Made by a program: the position numbers and the translations under genes. From an uncultured Eubacterium sp. (GTDB lineage Bacteria > Bacillota > Clostridia > Peptostreptococcales > Anaerovoracaceae), in assembly GCA_946555345.1 (NCBI GenBank), contig CAMNSS010000007.1, forward strand, positions 1-64,000: 64,000 nt of DNA. Reading direction: 5' to 3'. Each line of letters begins with the position of its first letter. Position 1 is the stretch's first letter. The notes beneath the pieces were generated by a model that saw only the letters and a program-made list of their open reading frames with translations, was not told the DNA's origin and ran no database searches. Below, piece after piece: positions 44,431 to 53,276 of this stretch.

Positions 44431-44988
44431 GTGGCAAAATTAACACAACAGGCAATGGCGGATTCACTGAAAAAAGCGCTTTCCAAAAAAACGCTGGATA
44501 AGATTACGATCAAAGAGATAACGGATGATTGCGGGATCAAGCGGCAGACTTTCTACTATCATTTTCAGGATATTTACGATCTGTTGGAATGGGTTTTCCT
44601 GCGAGAAGGAGAACAGATCATCGACAAAGAGAATCTTTGCGATACCTGGCAGGATATTTATTTGGAGGTTTTCCGTTATATCGAAAAAAACCGGAGTTTT
44701 GTTATCAATGCGTATCATTCCGTGGGGCGGGAATCTTTGGAGCGTTTTTTGTACCAGATCGTCTTTGACTTGATTATAAAATTCCTTGATGCGATGGAGG
44801 GTTCAGAGAAAATTGCTTTGGAGGATAAGCGGTTCATTTGCGATTTCTATAAATTCGGTCTTGTCGGTATCGTTTTGGAGTGGATCGGTAAAGGGATGAA
44901 GGAAGATCCAAAGGTTTTGTCCGAACGCCTGAACCGATTGCTGGCGCGGCATATTGAAAACGATTTTCAGCAGCTTTCAGGAAGATGA
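44431..44988 (+). CDS. TetR-family transcriptional regulator
   Basis: A 185-residue repressor-type protein. The N-terminal helix-turn-helix reads LDKITIKEITDDCGIKRQTFYYHF; the Y-Y-H-F ending is the TetR hallmark. The ligand-binding domain resembles the DhaS-like C-terminal type. The start is GTG 44431 with GGAAAGGGG upstream. It precedes an MMPL exporter and its partner, separated by a 600-nt spacer, and most likely controls them and itself through the 18-bp palindrome at 44388. Confidence 0.9.
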   Translation: MAKLTQQAMADSLKKALSKKTLDKITIKEITDDCGIKRQTFYYHFQDIYDLLEWVFLREGEQIIDKENLCDTWQDIYLEVFRYIEKNRSFVINAYHSVGRESLERFLYQIVFDLIIKFLDAMEGSEKIALEDKRFICDFYKFGLVGIVLEWIGKGMKEDPKVLSERLNRLLARHIENDFQQLSGR

Positions 44989-45591
44989 GGAAGCCTTCGG
45001 GCAGTCGTTAATCTCCTTCGAAGAGGAAGCGTGCGGTTCGGAAGACTTTTTCACATAGGCCGTCTTCGGCTGGCTGGGATTTTGCAGGTTTCAACGGTTT
45101 GCCCTGGGGCGGTTGACGGATGTTTGGCGGGTTTTGGGTAAGTGCGGAAACCGCTCGGGCAAATTGCAACTGCTTGGCTTAGATCAGGCAGTCTTTTGGA
45201 AGTTGATTTTTGACAAAAAAAGAGCGGTGTCAAATTTTTTGACACCGCTCTTTTTTTGTCTATGGAAACGAGGCGGACTGCGACATACAATAAAAAGCGA
45301 GCAAGGCCGAAGCGCAGATTCCGCCGCAGATACGCTGCCCGCAGGCGGTGCTTTGCAAAATGGTGTGAAACTGCGAAGCCCGTTGGAAACGGGCTTGTCG
45401 TACACGTACGGCCTTTAAGCAGGCGGCACTTTGCAAGCCGCAAAGTTGCATGGTCAGAAGATTGCCGCATATGCCGCCCGCAAGAGTGCGCTTTGCAAGA
45501 TAGCTTCGGGCTCTTTTGCCATCATAAATAATTTGTTCAAATTTACAACCCTAAATACATCATCAATCATAAGAAAGGAGCGTTTGATACT
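44989..45591. other. 603-nt spacer with hairpins
   Basis: No gene recognised. It contains a very long terminator hairpin (45212-45260) and a second perfect hairpin, GCCCGTT-GGA-AACGGGC (45378-45394). There are also repeated GCTTTGCAA/CACTTTGCAAG strings in its right half. Confidence 0.6.
45212..45260. terminator. 23-bp perfect inverted repeat, bidirectional terminator
   Basis: Arms 45212-45234 and 45238-45260 pair perfectly over 23 bp (core AGAGCGGTGTCAAA / TTTGACACCGCTCT) around a three-base loop, with A7 and T7 tracts flanking the G+C core on both sides. It should terminate transcription from either direction. It sits about 220 nt after the TetR stop. Confidence 0.85.
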
Positions 45592-47655
45592 GTGATGGAT
45601 TTCGCAGAAAAAGTAGTCGCGCACAGAAAGATGATTCTGGCAATATGCCTGTTGCTTCTGATCCCGTCTGTTTTGGGGATGGTCAAGACCAGGATCAATT
45701 ACGACGTGCTGACTTACCTGCCGGATGATATCGAAACGATCAAAGGGCAGGATATTTTGATGGAGGATTTCGGCAAGGGTGCGTTCTCCGTGGTCGTGGT
45801 GGAGGGAATGTCCGCCGGGGAGATGCAAAAGCTGGGAGAAGACATGAAGCAGGTGGATCATGTCGCATCGGTCATAAGCTATGAAACCATGCTGGATGCA
45901 TCCGTGCCGCGTGAAATCATTCCGAAGGAATACCAGAAAGCGATCGAGAAAGGCGATGCAGATTTGATGGCCGTATTTTTTGACACCTCGACGTCTGCCG
46001 ATGAAACCATGGATGCGATCAAGGAAATCAGGCAGCTTGCGGCCAAGCAGTGCTTTGTCAGCGGTATGTCGGCCGTCGTGACCGATACGAAGGAGCTGGC
46101 AGAGCATGAAGAACCGATTTATGTGATGATCGCCGTAGTCCTGGCTGCCATCGTTTTAGCGGTTTGCATGGACTCTTATATCATTCCGTTTATTTTCCTT
46201 CTGGGAATCGGCATGGAAATCCTCTACAATCTGGGCAGCAATTACTTCATGGGGGAAATATCCTACGTGACGAAAGCGCTCAGTGCGGTTTTGCAGCTCG
46301 GCGTGACGATGGATTACTCGATTTTCCTCTGGCATAGTTATCAGGAGGAATGCGAAAAGCTCCCGCAGGATAAACCGGCGGCGATGGCACAGGCGATTAC
46401 CCATACCATCGCTTCCGTATCGGGAAGCTCCGTGACGACGATTGCCGGATTTATCGCCCTTTGCTTTATGACCTACCGCTTGGGGCTTGACCTGGGGATC
46501 GTGATGGCGAAGGGCGTTGTCCTGGGCGTGCTTGGCAGCGTGACGATTCTCCCTTCCATGATACTGGTGTTTGACAAAGCGATCGGCAAGACGATGCATC
46601 GGGAGATCATCCCGCCGATGGACCGCCCGGCGGCGTTTATTGCAAAACACGCAAAGTCTTTCGGCGTTTTGTTTCTGGCGCTTTTGATCCCGTCGCTGAT
46701 CGGGTATACGCACACGGATGTATATTACAATCTGGATGCGACGCTGCCGAAGGAGCTTCCGAGCATCGTCGCCAATGAAAAGCTGGCGGAGGAATTTGAT
46801 ATCGGTTCGACTTACATGGTTCTGGCTGATGCCGATCTTCCTGCAAAGGATGCTATCGCGATGGCTGATGAGATCGAAAGGGTGGACGGTGTTAATACCG
46901 TGATGGGCATGGATACGGCGATAGGTCCGGCGATTCCGAAAGAGGCGCTTCCGGCGCAGGTTGCGGGTGAGCTTTCGCAGGGCGGCTGGCAACTGATGCT
47001 CATCAATTCGGCGGAAACGGTAGCCAGCAATGCAGTCAATGAGCAGATCGATCAGATCAATCGGATCGTGGGCAAGTACGACCCAAAGGGCATGGTGATC
47101 GGGGAAGCACCGTGTACGAAGGATTTGATTTCGATTACGGATCGGGATTTCAAGGTGGTGAGCATCATTTCCATCGCCGCGATTTTCCTGATTATAGCAA
47201 TTAATTTCAAGTCCGTTTCCCTGCCGGTCATTTTGGTGGCGGTCATCGAGCTGGCGATTTTCATCAATATGGGCATTCCGTTTTATACGGGGACGAAGTT
47301 GCCGTTCATCGCTTCGATCTGCATTGGGACGATCCAGCTGGGCGCGACGGTGGACTATGCGATTTTGATGACGACCAGATTCCGGCGGGAATTGCAGGAT
47401 GGAAAGGACTCGCAGCAGGCGGTACAGATCGCACTTTCTGCTTCGATTCCGTCCATTGTTGTCAGTGCGCTGGGCTTCTTTGCAGCGACCTTCGGCGTCG
47501 GCATCTATTCGGACATTGACATGATCAGCTCCCTGTGCAGCTTGATGGCAAGGGGTGCGCTGGTCAGCATGGTGATTGTAATTTTGATTTTGCCTGCGAT
47601 GCTGGCGCTGTTTTACCGGGTAATCCGTGTGACCAGCAAGGGCTTTCATGCGTGA
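45592..47655 (+). CDS. MMPL/RND-family exporter
   Basis: A 687-residue membrane protein made of two similar halves. Each half has one helix, an external domain and a five- to six-helix bundle (for example VVLAAIVLAVCMDSYIIPFIFLLGIGMEI and AAIFLIIAINFKSVSLPVILVAVIEL). GVTMDYSIFLWHSYQEE and GATVDYAILMTTRFRRE carry the conserved Asp of MMPL/RND proton relays. Such proteins export lipids or hydrophobic compounds. The start is GTG 45592 (AAGAAAGGAG 11 bases upstream), with an ATG directly after. The downstream gene encodes a heptad-repeat partner. Confidence 0.92.
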   Translation: MMDFAEKVVAHRKMILAICLLLLIPSVLGMVKTRINYDVLTYLPDDIETIKGQDILMEDFGKGAFSVVVVEGMSAGEMQKLGEDMKQVDHVASVISYETMLDASVPREIIPKEYQKAIEKGDADLMAVFFDTSTSADETMDAIKEIRQLAAKQCFVSGMSAVVTDTKELAEHEEPIYVMIAVVLAAIVLAVCMDSYIIPFIFLLGIGMEILYNLGSNYFMGEISYVTKALSAVLQLGVTMDYSIFLWHSYQEECEKLPQDKPAAMAQAITHTIASVSGSSVTTIAGFIALCFMTYRLGLDLGIVMAKGVVLGVLGSVTILPSMILVFDKAIGKTMHREIIPPMDRPAAFIAKHAKSFGVLFLALLIPSLIGYTHTDVYYNLDATLPKELPSIVANEKLAEEFDIGSTYMVLADADLPAKDAIAMADEIERVDGVNTVMGMDTAIGPAIPKEALPAQVAGELSQGGWQLMLINSAETVASNAVNEQIDQINRIVGKYDPKGMVIGEAPCTKDLISITDRDFKVVSIISIAAIFLIIAINFKSVSLPVILVAVIELAIFINMGIPFYTGTKLPFIASICIGTIQLGATVDYAILMTTRFRRELQDGKDSQQAVQIALSASIPSIVVSALGFFAATFGVGIYSDIDMISSLCSLMARGALVSMVIVILILPAMLALFYRVIRVTSKGFHA

Positions 47656-47671
47656 TGGGAGGATGATTTAG

Positions 47672-49759
47672 ATGAAAAGAGATAGAATGAAAAAAATCAG
47701 AATGAACGGAGAAGGCTGCCGGATAAAGGGAAATGGTGATAGAGCGAACGGGGCCGGAGATAAAGCAAATGGGGCAGAATATGGGATGAAGGGAACAGGA
47801 TATATGGTGGAAGGGGCAAAAGACAGGATGAGGGAATTAGACCGCGGAGCAAAGAAGTTAGGTTGCGGGATAAAGGGCTTCGGTAGCGGGATGAAGAAAA
47901 GTGCGGATCGGCCAAAAAGAAAATGCATGGCGCTGGCACTGAGTTTGATGCTGGCTTTCGGTGCGGCATGTCCGGCATACGGGGCAAGCGCAGCAGAAAT
48001 GGCAAAAGCGGGTGCGGACGCTGGCGATACCGAGGCGAGGGCAGAGAAGGTGAGCGCAAAATCTGTGAATGCGGGAAAGGCCACAGGTGCAGGTATTGTG
48101 TCCGCTGATGCAGCCAGGACCAGAACGGCTAAAACGGAGAATGTGTCCGTGGAAGCGCTCAAACACGAGAACGCTGGCGTAGAAACTGTATCCACCGATG
48201 CGCCTGACTGCGAACCCTCTGATGCAGAGGATAAGGAGGAAATGAAAACCGCTAACGGAAATGGGGATGGCACGACGAAAGAAGAAACGGTCTATGTGCT
48301 TGCTAAGGATGATGGGACGGCAGGGCGGATCATCGTCAGCGAATGGCTGAAAAATACGGGAAAAACGAAATTGCTTGCAGATTATACGGAGCTGGAAAAA
48401 GTCGAAAATGTCAAAGGAAACGAGAAGTTCCAGCAGGTGAACGGGGAAGGCGCATGGAAATCGAGCGGTAATGATATCTACTACCAGGGCGAAATCAGAA
48501 AGGCGCTCCCAGTTGAAATGAAAATCAGCTATTACTTGGATGGCAAAAAAGTTTCAGCGAAGGAATTGTCCGGTAAAAGCGGCAAGGTGACAATCCGTTT
48601 TGACTATACCAATACGCAGAAGCTGGATGGCGTGTATGTCCCGTTCGTGCTTTTGACCAGTATGTCGTTGGACAATGAAATTTGCAGCAACGTGGAAGTG
48701 ACAAACGGCAAGCTGATCAATGACGGGCAGAAGACCATGATCGTGGGCTATGCGCTTCCGGGACTTTGCGAGAGCCTAGGTTTGCAGGGCGCGGATGTCG
48801 ATATTCCGGATTATGTGGAGGTCACTTGTGATGCGGACGAGTTCGAGCTTGGGGGGACGATGACCGTGGCGACGAGCAGCTTGTTAAACGACTTGGATTT
48901 GGGAAGCATCGATTCAGTGGATGCGTTGAAAGAGGCGTTCGGCCAGCTCCAGTCGGCAGCAGTTGAGCTGCAAAACGGGTCGGTAAAGCTGGCGTCCGGT
49001 GTGCAGCAGCTTTCGTCTGGTACGGATGCGGTTTATGACGGGGCGAAGACCTTGCAGGAAAAAATCGCTCAGCTCAGCGGCGGCTTGCAGTCCGCAAAGA
49101 CCGGGGCGGAAAGGCTGCAAGCGGGGGCTGATGAGCTGGCGGCTGGGATCAGCCAGGCTGGCGCAGGGCTTGATTCTGCGGTAAGTGGCTTGGCGCAGAC
49201 GGCTGCTGGGGATGAGCAGGTGTTAGCGGCATTGCAGCAGCTCCAGGCGCAGGAAGACGCATTAGGCCTGAACGATGCCCAAAAAGCAGCTTTGAATACG
49301 GCGATTGAACAGATGAAAGCGGGGTTGGAGAAAACCATTGCAGGGCAGAAATCCGTTTCCCAAGGCTTGTCAGGCGGAAAAGCCGGCATGGATCAGTTAG
49401 AGGCTGGAGCAGGTGCGCTGGCATCCGGCGCAGGGGATTTGAATCGCGGCATTACAGCGGCTTGTGAAGGCGCAGGGCTTTTGGAAAAGGGCGCTGGCGA
49501 TCTGCGCGATGGTGCAAAGCAGGTAACGGAAGGAACGGGCGCACTGACTTCCGGTTCACAGGACTTGGCGGAAGGAATCGCAAAGTTTAAAAACGACGGC
49601 GTGGATAAGCTGGTAGAGGCTTTTGGCGGCAATCTCTCCAATGTAACCGACAGGCTGAATTTGCTCCAGCAGGCGGCAGAGGATTATCAGAGCTTTGCCG
49701 GAAAGAAAGCGGATGCAAAGGGCAGCGTGAAGTTTATTTACAAGACGGATGAAATCTGA
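47672..49759 (+). CDS. Exported heptad-repeat (YhgE/Pip-like) protein
   Basis: A 695-residue protein. Residues 430-640 contain repeated L-x-x-G heptads (LASGVQQLSSGTDAVYDGAKTL and similar), the coiled-coil hallmark of YhgE/Pip-related proteins that accompany MMPL exporters. A signal peptide (LALSLMLAFGAACPAYGASA) lies only at about residues 87-107, after an odd Gly-rich N-terminal stretch with repeated KGNG/RANGAGDKANG units. A second low-complexity region (about 108-195) follows. GGAGG supports the start at 47672; an internal ATG at 47891 would give a normal signal peptide but has a poorer ribosome-binding site. Confidence 0.82.
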   Translation: MKRDRMKKIRMNGEGCRIKGNGDRANGAGDKANGAEYGMKGTGYMVEGAKDRMRELDRGAKKLGCGIKGFGSGMKKSADRPKRKCMALALSLMLAFGAACPAYGASAAEMAKAGADAGDTEARAEKVSAKSVNAGKATGAGIVSADAARTRTAKTENVSVEALKHENAGVETVSTDAPDCEPSDAEDKEEMKTANGNGDGTTKEETVYVLAKDDGTAGRIIVSEWLKNTGKTKLLADYTELEKVENVKGNEKFQQVNGEGAWKSSGNDIYYQGEIRKALPVEMKISYYLDGKKVSAKELSGKSGKVTIRFDYTNTQKLDGVYVPFVLLTSMSLDNEICSNVEVTNGKLINDGQKTMIVGYALPGLCESLGLQGADVDIPDYVEVTCDADEFELGGTMTVATSSLLNDLDLGSIDSVDALKEAFGQLQSAAVELQNGSVKLASGVQQLSSGTDAVYDGAKTLQEKIAQLSGGLQSAKTGAERLQAGADELAAGISQAGAGLDSAVSGLAQTAAGDEQVLAALQQLQAQEDALGLNDAQKAALNTAIEQMKAGLEKTIAGQKSVSQGLSGGKAGMDQLEAGAGALASGAGDLNRGITAACEGAGLLEKGAGDLRDGAKQVTEGTGALTSGSQDLAEGIAKFKNDGVDKLVEAFGGNLSNVTDRLNLLQQAAEDYQSFAGKKADAKGSVKFIYKTDEI

Positions 49760-49925
49760 TGTTTGATGGCAGGCGGCTGCGGGAGCGGGCCGCCTGCCGC
49801 ATGATGGGGCGGGAGGGCTGTAGGAAATTCATGGTATCATATGGCGAATGGCAGGCTTATGCTGCACCCATAGACAAATGAGCAAATTTATCTGATAAAT
49901 CAACAAACTTATACCGTAAAAAAAT

Positions 49926-49954
49926 TGACAATATGTGTAGGATTATATATTATA
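49926..49954 (+). promoter_or_regulatory. Strong sigma-A promoter of the amino-acid permease
   Basis: TTGACA (49926-49931), a 17-nt spacer and TATTAT (49949-49954). The transcript would carry a leader of about 190 nt before the ATG at 50153. The upstream part of this 393-nt gap (49760-49925) holds nothing else. Confidence 0.8.
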
Positions 49955-50062
49955 AGAATGGTGTTTTTACGTATGGCAATAGGGGATACGCATAAGAAGA
50001 ATAAATGATCCATCATATTGATTCCAGAAAATTGAAAAAGACGAAACAGTTTGGCTTTACAG

Positions 50063-50098
50063 AACCAATGCAGGACGCTCGTTTTGCGTGGTTTTTTT
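50063..50098 (+). terminator. Terminator-like hairpin in the permease leader
   Basis: AACCA...ACGC pairs with GCGT...GGTT across an asymmetric internal loop and runs into TTTTTTT. It lies between the promoter at 49926 and the start codon at 50153, so it may act as an attenuator. I see no known riboswitch. Confidence 0.45.
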
Positions 50099-50152
50099 CA
50101 TTGATAAAGCAGTAATTATATCTATTTGTATTTTTGTATTAGGAGGTACAAT

Positions 50153-51823
50153 ATGTCGCAACAACAAACTAATGTGGCGGAAGTCGGCGAACATGGGCTG
50201 AAAAAAGTTCATATGAAAGTTTCGACGGTCGTGTTCATGATCTTCTGTCTCGTATCTGCCGGTTGTTTTGGTATCGAGGAAATGATACCGGAATGCGGGC
50301 CGGGGCTTACCATCGTCATGCTGTGCGTACTGCCGCTGATCTGGGCAGCGCCGTTTGGGCTGGTAGCGTCCGAACTCGGTTCGGTGCGGCCGCAGGAAGG
50401 CGGATACTACAAGTGGGTACAGGAAGCATTGGGCGAATTCTGGGGATTCCAGGCAGGCTGGTGGAGGACGATCTCCATCTATATCGATAACGTTTCTTAC
50501 GTTATCCTCGCAGGCGGATACGCTTCCTCGCAGTGGGATTTTACGACGTTGCAGGAATTCGTGTTCAAGGCTGCCATGATCCTGATCTTTACCTTTGTCA
50601 ACTTGATGGGCATGAAGGAAATCGGATCGGTAAGTACGATCTTGTCCATCCTCGTAATGGTCGCTTTTGCGATGGTCGCTGTCTGCGGCTTCATGAACTG
50701 GGGCGAGGGACAAGATGTCTCCTTCCAGATGACTGCTTATGAGACCGAGGGCCTTGGCGATTGGTTCTTCCTGATTGCAGGCGGTATTTCCATCGGTATG
50801 TGGATGTACTCTGGTTATGAGTCGATGTCAACGATTGCGGGCGAGGTGGAAAACCCACAGGTAATTTCACAGGGAACAATGATTACCGTTCCGCTGATTG
50901 CGCTTACATATGTCGTTCCGACTGTAGCGGCTTTGGGTTCGATCGGTCTGTGGACGCAGTGGGGTCCTGATGGTGAAGGCGTTGGCTACGGCAGCGTCCT
51001 CGATACGTTCTGGGGTCCTGCGTTCGGCTTGTTCTTCGTCGTGATTGCGATTCTTGCTCAGTGTTCGATTTTCAATACGTATATCGCATCGGGGTCGAGA
51101 GGCTTCTTCTCCTTGGCGGATGATAACCTCGCGCCTCCTGTCATGGTTCGTGTCAGCCCGAAACGCGGCGTGCCGTCGATTGCGATCTGGTCGATTGCGA
51201 TCTTCTCCTTGGTACTGTGCATGGTTCCGTTCGGATTCATCATCGTGCTGGACGTTTCGCTGTTGATTTCATCCTACATCCTCGTATTTATTTCGGCGAT
51301 GATTTTGAGAAGAAAGATTCCGGCAGAGGAATACAAGTTCAAGATTCCTGGCGGAAATGGATTCTTGACGCTGCTCTGCGTTGTGCCGATTTGCGTGGCT
51401 GCGTTTGCATTTCTTATCAATGGTTCGGACTACTTCTTAGGCGGTATGATCGGTTTGATGACAGGACCGATTTTGTACATCATTTGGAGAAAACGTTATG
51501 GCGGCTTGACGAAGAAGAATCCGGAGATGTTCCCGGCGAATCCTAAGACGGGGCTTGCCGTTGGCGACGTGAAGCGGATTTCCGTGCTTTGCACGATTTT
51601 CTCTGTGATGAACATCGTCGCATGTCTGTTCATGCCTTGGTATGAATCCTGGGGCGATCCGGAAGACGGATGGGAATCAGGCGACTATTTTGACGGTATT
51701 ATTGAAAACGTCGATGTAGATATCATCTTAAACGTGATTCAGACGGGGCTTTATGCGGTAACTGCCATTACGATTGTGGCGGCGATCGTAACGTTCTTCC
51801 TCTCCAAGAAGGTTGAGAAATAA
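50153..51823 (+). CDS. APC-family amino acid permease
   Basis: A 556-residue permease with about 12-14 membrane helices. The first helix region, FMIFCLVSAGCFGIEEMIPECGPG, carries the Gly-rich unwound segment of APC transporters. RPQEGGYYKWVQEALGEFWGFQAGWW is the typical loop after helix 2, and MYSGYESMSTIAGEVENP corresponds to helix 6. It probably takes up or exchanges an amino acid or amine; substrate not deducible. A long polar segment precedes the last two helices. AGGAGGT at 50141-50147 sets the ATG at 50153. It is monocistronic between promoter and terminator. Confidence 0.92.
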   Translation: MSQQQTNVAEVGEHGLKKVHMKVSTVVFMIFCLVSAGCFGIEEMIPECGPGLTIVMLCVLPLIWAAPFGLVASELGSVRPQEGGYYKWVQEALGEFWGFQAGWWRTISIYIDNVSYVILAGGYASSQWDFTTLQEFVFKAAMILIFTFVNLMGMKEIGSVSTILSILVMVAFAMVAVCGFMNWGEGQDVSFQMTAYETEGLGDWFFLIAGGISIGMWMYSGYESMSTIAGEVENPQVISQGTMITVPLIALTYVVPTVAALGSIGLWTQWGPDGEGVGYGSVLDTFWGPAFGLFFVVIAILAQCSIFNTYIASGSRGFFSLADDNLAPPVMVRVSPKRGVPSIAIWSIAIFSLVLCMVPFGFIIVLDVSLLISSYILVFISAMILRRKIPAEEYKFKIPGGNGFLTLLCVVPICVAAFAFLINGSDYFLGGMIGLMTGPILYIIWRKRYGGLTKKNPEMFPANPKTGLAVGDVKRISVLCTIFSVMNIVACLFMPWYESWGDPEDGWESGDYFDGIIENVDVDIILNVIQTGLYAVTAITIVAAIVTFFLSKKVEK

Positions 51824-52094
51824 GGCTTTTCGGGAAAAGAGCAAGGTAGCGGGCAAAAAAATTCGTGGAAATTTGGAAAAACTGCAAAAGCTGAAAGAAA
51901 TTTGAGAGCGAGCATCGTAGGAAAATTTCCATGAAAATGGAAAGTCCGCAAAATTTTTCGGAAAAAAGAACGTGCTGGAAAATTTTCGTGGAAGAAGGAG
52001 AATGGCGTTTTTGAGGAAGCGGGCCTATAAGCTTCAAATAGTAAGATAGCGTAAAAAAGCAAGAATCAAGAACGATAAAACAGAATAATAAAAG

Positions 52095-52141
52095 ACGGAC
52101 AGCATTGGAAGAAATCATATCGTTCGATGCTGTCCGTTTTC
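52095..52141 (+). terminator. Terminator of the permease gene
   Basis: An 11-bp perfect stem, ACGGACAGCAT with ATGCTGTCCGT, is followed by TTTTCGTT. It marks the end of ordinary host sequence on this side; A+T content rises directly after it. The 51824-52094 stretch has many TTTCCAT/ATGGAAA-type inverted repeats but no gene. Confidence 0.85.
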
Positions 52142-52237
52142 GTTATTATACAGGAATTAACATTTGCGGTATTTCCAGCTTGCCCCGAATATTCATGTAG
52201 AGTGCATAGCGTTGATACAAAGACGGAAGTAGTGAAA

Positions 52238-52298
52238 ATCCTCCATTTTAAGCAGTTTTACAAGCATTTTGTGTTTATCGAAGATGAAAATGGAGGAT
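52238..52298. repeat. 12-bp inverted repeat at the left edge of the mobile region
   Basis: ATCCTCCATTTT (52238-52249) and AAAATGGAGGAT (52287-52298) are perfect complements. The right arm hides a GGAGG site. A short frame ending ...FVFIEDENGG reads across it, and a second ends near 52383; both look like remnants of small element-encoded proteins. Confidence 0.55.
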
Positions 52299-52406
52299 AA
52301 AAAAAAGTACTGAAAAATTATATAGATGTGAATGTTTGTATTGATATGGTATGTGGAGATACAAAGAAGGACATCAACGAATAAATTTACAATTTAATAT
52401 TTTAGC

Positions 52407-52441
52407 AAAGACGGTAGACATTATAACTATCGTCTTTTTTC
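52407..52441 (+). terminator. Terminator ahead of the dnaD-dnaC remnant
   Basis: AAGACGGTAG pairs with CTATCGTCTT (one G-U pair) and runs into TTTTTT. Confidence 0.75.
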
Positions 52442-52463
52442 ATTTTGAGAAAGGAAGATAACA

Positions 52464-52881
52464 ATGGCAGAGAAAAGATATTATTGGCTGAAATTAAAGG
52501 AAGATTTCTTTAATGATATTCGCATGAAAAGACTTAGAAAAATATCAGCAGGAAGTACATATACGAAATGAATATATTGGTCAAATCACAAATGCTACTC
52601 TTTTAATTCTTGATGATTTCGGGATAGAAAGAAATGCCGAATATGTTTTAGAACAAATTTATAATATAATCAATGCAAGATACTTAAAATCAAAGCCAAC
52701 AATCATAACTACTAATCTTAATTTTAAGGATATAGAAAAAGAACAAGAAGATATAATGTTAGGTAGAATTTATTCAAGAATAATCGAAATGTGTTTACCT
52801 CTTAGAATTGTAGGAGAAGATAGAAGAAAAGTATTATCGAAAGAAAAGATGAAGAAAGCACAATTATTAATTGAAGAGTAA
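52464..52881 (+). pseudogene. Chimeric remnant of a replisome organizer (DnaD-like) and a DnaC-like loader
   Basis: From ATG 52464 (AAGGAAG upstream) the first 25-28 residues, MAEKRYYWLKLKEDFFNDIR..., match the start of phage/plasmid DnaD-like replisome organizers. The frame stops at 52571. From about 52530 another frame continues as a DnaC/IstB-type ATPase C-terminus (TLLILDDFGIERNAEY with Walker B, then TIITTNLNF) to a stop at 52881. The middle of both genes and the DnaC P-loop are missing. A deletion joining the two genes through a short A-rich homology explains this. It cannot be functional. Confidence 0.8.
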
Positions 52882-52944
52882 GCGTGACTAAATAATTTAA
52901 AAATCTAATCGTTTTGTTTATGGGACATTAAGAAATATTTTGTT

Positions 52945-52976
52945 AAGGTGTGGTCTTAGGGCTGCACCTGTTTTTT
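52945..52976 (+). terminator. Terminator after the replication remnant
   Basis: AAGGTG...CACCT stem followed by GTTTTTT. A -10-like TATAAT (53006-53011) for the next operon lies just downstream. Confidence 0.6.
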
Positions 52977-53054
52977 AAACAATGGATATATATAGAATGA
53001 TATGTTATAATTATGAAGAAAAAATCCATAATAATGGAGTATAGGAGGAATATG

Positions 53055-53276
53055 ATGAAGTTTAGCTATAATGGTTTGTGGAAAACTTTAATAGATAAAA
53101 ATATGAAAAAGAAAGATTTAATCGAACAAATTGGTATATCTCCTACAACAATTTCTAAAATGACTAAGGGAGAAGCGGTATCTTTATCCATTTTAAGTAA
53201 AATATGTGAACTTCTTGGCGCAGATATTGGAGATTTAATCAGTATAGATAAAGAAACAATGAAAGGGGGAGAATGA
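53055..53276 (+). CDS. Cro/CI-type (XRE) regulator heading the restriction-modification operon
   Basis: A 73-residue single-domain helix-turn-helix protein (DLIEQIGISPTTISKMTKGEAVSLSILSKICELL), the small YozG/Cro-like type. AGGAGG at 53043-53048 suits ATG 53055 rather than 53052. Its TGA overlaps the methyltransferase ATG as ATGA. It probably acts as a controller (C) protein, delaying restriction until DNA is methylated; this is inferred from position. Confidence 0.82.
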   Translation: MKFSYNGLWKTLIDKNMKKKDLIEQIGISPTTISKMTKGEAVSLSILSKICELLGADIGDLISIDKETMKGGE

